Below, piece after piece: positions 59,227 to 64,000 of a DNA stretch of 64,000 nucleotides. The translations under genes and the position numbers were made by a program. Below the pieces are notes generated by a model that was not told the DNA's origin, searched no databases, and saw only the letters and a list, made by a program, of their open reading frames with translations. Each line of letters starts with the position of its first letter. Position 1 is the first letter of the stretch. Source of the DNA: Echinometra lucunter (taxonomy: Eukaryota; Echinodermata; Echinoidea; Camarodonta; Echinometridae); NCBI GenBank assembly GCA_029962745.1, contig CM057169.1, forward strand, positions 19,749,661 to 19,813,660, given 5' to 3'.

Positions 59227-61766
59227 ATTAGTAATAATAATAACGATAATAATAATAATAACATCAATAATAATAAAAAATAATAATATCAATAATAATT
59301 CTTTATCCAGGGTAGCCTCTTCAGTATGCAATGTAACTCTTCTTCACGACGGCCCTGCAAACATAATAGGCCTACTGTACAATATGTCATATTCACTCGT
59401 TTGGTGCCTTGATTCATTAATTCAGTTTTATTCAGTTTCTTAAGGAAACTGGTTTGAAACAAAAGTATGGAAAAAATTTATCCAGATGCCGCAAAAACCT
59501 AAATTTCTCCATCTCCATGTATATTGGCTGATATTTAGCATGAATTCTACGTCAGCCGTTTTTCTAACATAATACTTTAAAATAATTGCAATGCCCCGAT
59601 GAATGTATGTAATGCAAAAGTAAACGAAGGTAAAGTAATTGCGTGGCCAAATAATTTATGGAAAATGAAAATAGCCAGGAACTTCCACAGTGCATGACAT
59701 GAATTTCACCCCCCAAAAAATTCCAGCAACTCACCTGCCGAATTTTTCGGCCCAGTACCCGCCGGCGAGAGCCCCCAATCCGCCCCCTATGCAATAGATA
59801 GAAACCGTAGCCGCCCATAGCCACGTGATACTGTCTTCACTGGGTTCGGTTCCGTATCGCTCTGAGAGGGTTTCGTTGAAAAAATCCTGAATGAACTGGA
59901 ATAGGACAGGAGGGGGTAAAAAGGTTAAAAAGCTGAAACTTTCAGAGGTCATCTATCTGTTTAATTCTGCAAGTAATTACCTCTCATGGTAATTATTTGC
60001 CGAATTCATAAAAGGTAATTACATTACCTTTCATGTCATAATCTCTCATATCGCACCTTTGTGTATTTCTTAAGCCACTTCATCTTTTGCACGTTGCGCC
60101 GTGAGCATGTGATTATCGAGCGGATTTGGCGCCTTGCAAATCTTATGTATTATAATTGAGCAATGTCGATATTTCGCAAACTGGATATGTTCTCGAATAC
60201 TTATTATGATATTTCACAGACTTGAACTCGATGTTCTTTCATGACAGAGAGCATGGAGAGAATAAAATATTGAACATTATCGGTTGACTAAATCGCACGT
60301 TTGTTTATTTAGAGATTTATTCCTTCACATGTATCATAACCTCTACAGCAAGGTATACTGGACTATAATAGTTTTTTTTTTTCAACACAGTCTTGCACTC
60401 ATAGGAGTTAAGCCCCCCCCCCCCAAAAAAAAAAAAAAAAAAATGAACATGAAAATGAAAATGCTGTCGTAAAACGTAAACATAATAAATGTTCAGCACA
60501 AGGCAAATAATGCAACGTACGTGTTTTGTTTTAAAATTATTGATATTCTTCTTATTGTTAACATTATTATTTACTTGACCATAAAATGAATCTAATGCAT
60601 ACAGATTGAGTGATAGATAAAGGATAATTATAGAAAAGATAAGACGGAATGGTATGTTTGTCAGAGACAACAAACGAGAAATTCTTCCCTGTTGTCCTCA
60701 GGTATATGGACAAGCACATGCAATTCCGAGAAAGATATTGCAACATATACATACGTATATTTATACAAATAAAAACAAAATGATCATGAAAAATCATGAT
60801 AGTGCAGCATCAAAATTCTGCCAAAAGTAAATTACATCTGATCAGATCTGGATAAAACTGTTCATCTGACATCAAGATTGATTAATTCACGAAATTATCT
60901 GCTTGATTAACATTAAAGCCTTAAAAAGGAATAGAATGAATATTAAAAATGCATGATCCACTGATTTGAAAAAAAAAGAAAATTGAAATACAAATTCACA
61001 CGGTTACCAGCACATTATATCTTCTTAAAAGGTCTCACATAAATAACGTTAAAAATTCTAATAGACTTTGTTTCTTCGATATTTAAGAGATAAAACATCA
61101 AGTTAGAAAATAATGATCTTTCTTACTGGTGAAGGCCCAGTGATGACGCCGATGTTATAACCGAATTCCATCGATGATCCTATACATACTGTAGCTGTTG
61201 ATATGACCAGCCAGAACGACAAATGACCCTGCACAGTAGGAGAATATGAAGAGTGATCATGAATTTAATTTCAAGAATTTTACAGCTCCGTATTTTCTCT
61301 AACGAATATGATACGTGCAATGCCTATTGCGCTTCCTAATTGCATTTCATCGCTGCTATAGACCAATAGGCTTTACACTATTTTCCCCGACATCGTTATA
61401 AGGGAAGCTTGATTTCATCAGTTTGGCTCTCAGCAATCTTCGCCCCTTTGACCCATCTTGGCACAACAAATGGCATTTAACATCTTTCTGAACTGTGTAC
61501 ACCTTCCTGCGAGAAAAAACGACACAAAAATCATTGTTGGGAAGGGGAAATTTGAGTTTTCTAAAACATTAAAGCAAAAATGTCTATTTCTGAGTATAGA
61601 TTTCTTTAATTAATGAAATCGTTCATTTTATCGATTCCTTCACCGACGTCGAAATGGTATCTTCTGTGATCCCGATCATCAGGCCATCGTCTTTTGCCCA
61701 AGTTTCCCTTTTAAAAATATGAAGAATATTTCTGACTTTGACCAGTTCTCTGCGCTTTTCATCCAT
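50331..61766 (-). CDS. SLC2/GLUT-like facilitative sugar transporter, gene 2 (10 exons, one with a 1-nt deficit)
   Basis: Minus-strand exons: 61766-61644 (putative first), 61228-61127, 59895-59735, 57449-57326, 56632-56517, 54617-54458, 52879-52686, 52078-51866, 51272-51069, 50507-50331. Apart from the first exon they match gene 1 exon for exon, with two gene 1 introns absent (8/9 and 10/11). Motifs: GGYWAEKFGR, PESPRW, HAGQQLSGINA, ERAGRR, GPAPLP and PETKNR, so this is a 12-helix hexose facilitator. HAG replaces QLS, again class II-like. Exon 4 is 124 nt where gene 1 has 125, and the frame breaks near 57376-57390. All else is intact, so a sequence error or allele is likelier than a pseudogene. 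With the putative first exon and one base added, the length is about 524 aa. The C-terminal tail is shorter and basic (QKRSH). Confidence 0.88.
50786..51055. repeat. (ATC/ACC)n low-complexity tract
   Basis: Imperfect trinucleotide repeats in the last intron of transporter gene 2. The Met/Val-rich minus-strand ORF over it is an artefact. Confidence 0.9.
51069..51272 (-). CDS. Transporter gene 2 exon 9
   Basis: Acceptor ACCTAG|GC and donor ATACAG|GTAGGC give 68 codons: AQHDWLKWLSLVFVYLYIIT, then IGPAPLPYLVSAELWSQ. It equals gene 1 exons 10+11 (76+128 nt) exactly. Confidence 0.93.
51402..51798 (+). mobile_element. MITE family A, copy 2 (TIR CCGCACACTATACGATCTG)
   Basis: CCGCACACTATACGATCTG on the left and CAGATCGTATTGTGTGCGG on the right form TIRs of about 40 bp. 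The interior matches the element at 14661-15074 in inverted orientation. It lies in an intron of transporter gene 2. Confidence 0.75.
51866..52078 (-). CDS. Transporter gene 2 exon 8
   Basis: Acceptor CTCACAG|AT and donor TTCAG|GTAAGT give 71 codons: IIFYSTELYEAAGMTDNEVA through VLVVERAGRRPLILYPFG to SLALQ. Equivalent to gene 1 exons 8 and 9 without the intervening intron. Confidence 0.93.
52686..52879 (-). CDS. Transporter gene 2 exon 7: HAGQQLSGINA motif
   Basis: Acceptor TATAAAG|CC and donor ATGCT|GTAAGT. Central charged loop, then CIVIHAGQQLSGINA. 194 nt as in gene 1. Confidence 0.93.
53035..53395 (+). mobile_element. Probable LINE 3' end with (AATG)n tail
   Basis: A T-rich stretch ending ATTGTTTTTACGAAATGAAATG and then an AATG run resembles the 3' UTR and tail of the CR1/L2-type fragment at 10390-11335. 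No RT coding remains, so the call is tentative. Confidence 0.35.
53971..54258. repeat. Tandem repeat, two units of about 145 bp
   Basis: Both units carry CCACTTCTC, then TATAAGTT, CCCCTAATACTGAATTT, AAATGCCATTTTC and AAAAATCTCCCTACC, then a C/G-rich segment. The repeated peptide in the minus-strand ORF (LKFSIRGNL twice) comes from this repeat, not from a gene. Confidence 0.75.
54458..54617 (-). CDS. Transporter gene 2 exon 6: PESPRW motif
   Basis: Acceptor CATGCAG|TG and donor TCAAAG|GTATCA. It reads CLGFFAFYNESTWSVVLGLT, then FCPESPRWLLIRKNDEDKAV. 160 nt as in gene 1. Confidence 0.93.
56197..56269 (-). mobile_element. tRNA-derived SINE head, second family
   Basis: On the minus strand it starts GGTGTTATGGTCTACAGTGG and contains GGTTCGAATCA, matching the pol III B box. 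It is followed by a non-tRNA body towards 56090. Stems are not fully paired, so it is SINE-like rather than a tRNA gene. It lies in an intron of transporter gene 2. Confidence 0.5.
56517..56632 (-). CDS. Transporter gene 2 exon 5
   Basis: Acceptor TACAACAG|GT and donor GACAG|GTGAGT. It reads ISITIVPMYLAEISPFNLRG, then AITVTHQLLITIGILIGQ. 116 nt as in gene 1. Confidence 0.93.
57326..57449 (-). CDS. Transporter gene 2 exon 4, one base short
   Basis: Acceptor GTTTCAG|AA and donor GTCG|GTAAGG. It reads NRGLLYNNFISILAAILMGC then CYAA. The frame is then lost; shifting by one base restores SPEMLIIGRFVIGFSV. The missing base lies within about 57376-57390. Gene 1's exon is 125 nt with the same splice phases. 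Confidence 0.85.
59183..59290. repeat. (GAT)n-(AAT)n microsatellite
   Basis: Trinucleotide runs in intron 3 of transporter gene 2. They produce spurious Met- and Ile-rich ORFs. Confidence 0.95.
59735..59895 (-). CDS. Transporter gene 2 exon 3
   Basis: Acceptor ATTCCAG|TT and donor GGCAG|GTGAGT. It reads FIQDFFNETLSERYGTEPSE, then TWLWAATVSIYCIGG and GGYWAEKFGR. One codon shorter than gene 1 in the extracellular loop. It keeps the NET sequon. Confidence 0.93.
61127..61228 (-). CDS. Transporter gene 2 exon 2
   Basis: Acceptor TGTGCAG|GG and donor TCACCA|GTAAGA give 34 codons: GHLSFWLVISTATVCIGSSM, then EFGYNIGVITGPSP. Helix 1, same length as gene 1. Confidence 0.93.
61644..61766 (-). CDS. Putative first exon of transporter gene 2
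   Basis: A 41-codon frame from ATG, beginning MDEKRRELVKVRN, reaches ACGTCG|GTGAAG in phase 0, the phase exon 2 needs. It is polar, as a cytosolic N-terminus should be, and starts MDEK like gene 1's MEEK. No conserved motif confirms it, and the true first exon could be elsewhere. Confidence 0.35.
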
Positions 61767-62338
61767 GTCTCGTTTGAGGTTCGATGACTGCTTATTCCTG
61801 ACAGAAACTACTCAAAACTCCAGCCAAAAAATAAAAGATTGGGACGAAAGCAGAAGGATAGACTATAAAAGACTCATGCAAACGTGTTCCAGACAGAGAA
61901 AGTGAGGGTGTGTGTGCGTGCGCATGCGTGGTACGTGTGTGTGTGTTGTTTTGATCATACTAATGAAGGAGTTATACAACACCAAAGGTGTTCTCAATTG
62001 GATGAGTAACCATCCACCGGTCCCCTCCCCCTCCCCTCCCTCGTCCACCCCCCTAAGATATTCTGTAGTATTGGCACCCTTCCAGTAACTGTTAAAGCGG
62101 CCTTGGTGTCATACGAGGGGCACGTATCAATACCGCTCGAGGCTGTCCAATCATCGTATTTAATCTTCTTTTTTCATATTCACGTTGCCTTACTCCTGTC
62201 ACTTTTTTCTAATACTTTATTTGATATTTCATCTGATATCGTATCTCATACCTTATCTGATATATTCTCTCCGATATCGGATTGTAAGAGACAGCGTTTA
62301 ATAGGGGGATCCATGTCCATTTCAGCAAGTCTAGTGAT

Positions 62339-62925
62339 TTAAAGGAGAAGGCAAACCAGGCATCAGTGTGCTCTTAGTGAATAAAGATGGCCAAGAAGAG
62401 AAAACAGTGAAAGTTTGAGCAAAATCAGACAATCTGTTCAAGAGTTATGAATTTTGAAAGTTTCACTAAATCTCTATTATGGGGATCCTTGAGTTGGCAA
62501 CTTTGCCAGCATCTGTGATGTCATCGTGGACAACTCTCAATTCATTTTGTCCATAATTTTTCAAAAAAATTGATTTATATGAAATTTCAAGTCAGGAATC
62601 AACATCATTCTTCCCAAAATGCTTGCAGAATTGACATAGCCATGTCATACTCAAACAATAAATCAAAAGAATTTTTATTTTTCTTGAAAATAAAGAAAAT
62701 GTTAAATTCTGTGTACAAAATGAATGGAAAGATGTCCACGATGACATCACAGATCCTGGCAAAGTTGCCAACTCAAGGATCCCATAATAAGGATTTACTT
62801 AAACTTTCAAAGTTCATAACTCTTGAACGGATTGTCCGATTTTGCTCAAACTTTCACTGTTTATTCTTCTTCTTCTTCTTTATTCACTGGAAGCACATTG
62901 ATGTCAAGGTTGCATTCTCCTTTAA
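62339..62925. mobile_element. Long-hairpin (foldback) element 1
   Basis: A left arm (about 62339-62560) and a right arm (about 62735-62925) are inverted copies: TTAAAGGAGAA/TTCTCCTTTAA ends, GCATCAGTGTGCT against AGCACATTGATG, AACAGTGAAAGTTTGAGCAAA inverted as GCTCAAACTTTCACTGTT, GGATCCTTGAGTTGGCAACTT inverted as AGTTGCCAACTCAAGGATCC. A spacer of about 175 bp separates them. No convincing ORF; short ORFs on the arms mirror each other. Confidence 0.8.
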
Positions 62926-63008
62926 GGGCACTATGGAAACATTTATTACTTAGCATGACATTCGAAGTTCAATCTCTGGCCGGGAAGGGACTCAAGGGAG
63001 GAAAATGT

Positions 63009-63589
63009 CTTAAAGAGTGAAACCCAGGCATCAGTGTGCTTTCAGTGAATGAAGAAGAACAAGCAGATTGAACAGTGAAAGTCTGAGCAAACTCGGACGA
63101 TCTGTTTTAGAGTTGTGAATTTTGAAATTTTAAGTAAATCCCTATTATGGCCATCCTTAAAAGTTGGCAACTTTGCCAGTATCTGTGATGTCATTGTGGA
63201 AAACTGCACTCATTTTGTATATAATCAATAAGAAATTTATATGAAATTGTAAGCCTGGAATCAACATAACTCTTCCAAAAATGCATGCAGAATTGATGTA
63301 GACAGCAAACACTGAATCAAAACAATTTCTATTTTTCTTGAAAAGGAGAAAAATTGTTAAATTCTGTGTACAAAATGAATGGATAGTGGTTCCACGAAGA
63401 CATTACAGACGCTGGTGGAGTTGCCAACTTAAAGGATCCCATAATAATAATTTACATGTACTTAAACTTTCAAAATTCACAAATCTTGAACAGATTGTCC
63501 GAGTTTGCCCAGATTTTCACAGTTCAATCTTCTTGTTCTTCTTCATTCACTGAAAGCACACTGATGCCTGGGTTTCATTCTCCTTCAAG
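63009..63589. mobile_element. Long-hairpin (foldback) element 2, tandem relative of element 1
   Basis: Same organisation about 85 bp after element 1: AACCCAGGCATCAGTGTGCT on the left and AGCACACTGATGCCTGGGTT on the right are exact inverses, followed inward by matching GAACAGTGAAAGTCTGAGCAA-type and TTGGCAACTT-type words. It is collinear with, but diverged from, element 1. Confidence 0.8.
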
Positions 63590-63599
63590 AAGTCATCGC

Positions 63600-64000
63600 C
63601 GAAAATGATGTGGCAATGGTATACAAAAGCCTGAGGGCAAGAAAATTTATCCAATAATGATCATTATTCTTCCATAATCAATAACCCTTTATCGGGGTAT
63701 CTAGAAACTGATGTTTTACCTTTGTTATCCGGGTTCATTAGACCTACGATGGGTTTTTTTTCCTGGAACGGTGGGGTCGGCTCCACCATTGGTGAAATAG
63801 CCCACTGAACTGGTCAATTCAAATCACTTTGTCATGTCTCAACAGTCGCATATAATATATTTCAAGTTCTAATACTCCAGAGGAAATTCACACTGAAATA
63901 AAATATTGACTACAGATTTACCGGGAATTTATCAGAATATTCTTTCCATGAAAGGGGACGATGGTAGATTATTATAAAAACACCCTGAAGTTGATTTCTT
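63600..64000. other. No feature recognised
   Basis: Ordinary AT-rich DNA after the second hairpin element. No supported exon. Confidence 0.5.

Noticed and set aside
62570..63553. ORFs on the hairpin elements (for example the 127-codon one at 62570)
   Set aside because: They fall on inverted-repeat arms, and related peptides appear from both arms and both elements. This is repeat-derived, not a gene.
1..64000. CRISPR arrays, operons, bacterial promoters or integrated viral genes
   Set aside because: None seen. All supported genes are intron-bearing or GPCR-type animal genes, and direct repeats are microsatellites, tandem duplications or transposon ends.

Overview
The window is animal genomic DNA. 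It has long AT-rich introns with consensus GT-AG junctions, microsatellites, many short inverted-repeat transposons and decayed LINE/SINE pieces. The gene content is a laccase-like multicopper oxidase, rhodopsin-class GPCRs with intronless coding regions, and GLUT-type sugar transporters. Together with the repeat style, this suggests a marine invertebrate deuterostome, most likely an echinoderm. That assignment is inference from content; no species marker is visible.

Layout. (1) 681-6657, + strand: nine 3' exons (567 residues) of a multicopper oxidase with all copper ligands. Its 5' exons lie before the window. (2) 9730-20605, - strand: a complete 12-exon SLC2/GLUT-like transporter (517 aa), convergent with the oxidase. 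(3) 22.7-32.5 kb, + strand: a GPCR cluster made of a decayed copy (about 23034-24004), an intact single-exon receptor (25931-27007, 358 aa) and a second receptor (31517-32517) carrying two single-base insertions. (4) 30354-39982 and 40483-50130 are the same roughly 9.6 kb sequence, placed on either side of an exactly 500-N gap. They differ mainly by one-base indels, and each copy starts or stops exactly at the gap. This looks like two contig ends that overlap and should have been merged, not a biological duplication. (5) 50331-61228 (perhaps to 61766), - strand: a second GLUT-like gene, tandem paralogue of the first. Every intron of this gene has a counterpart in the first gene at the same position and phase, but it lacks two of that gene's introns and has a 1-nt deficit in exon 4. 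(6) 62339-63589: two adjacent diverged long-hairpin elements.

Function. The two transporters share a class II-like signature (HGG or HAG where glucose-type GLUTs have QLS) and probably arose by local duplication. The receptors and the oxidase have no evident functional link to them. There is no operon-like logic: this is a gene-poor eukaryotic locus whose introns and spacers hold several non-autonomous transposon families. Individual elements are listed separately because several have clear terminal inverted repeats and may be unnamed families.

Limits. Exon calls come from reading frame, splice consensus, family motifs and, for the two transporters, agreement of exon lengths between paralogues. 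No alignment, search or RNA evidence was available.
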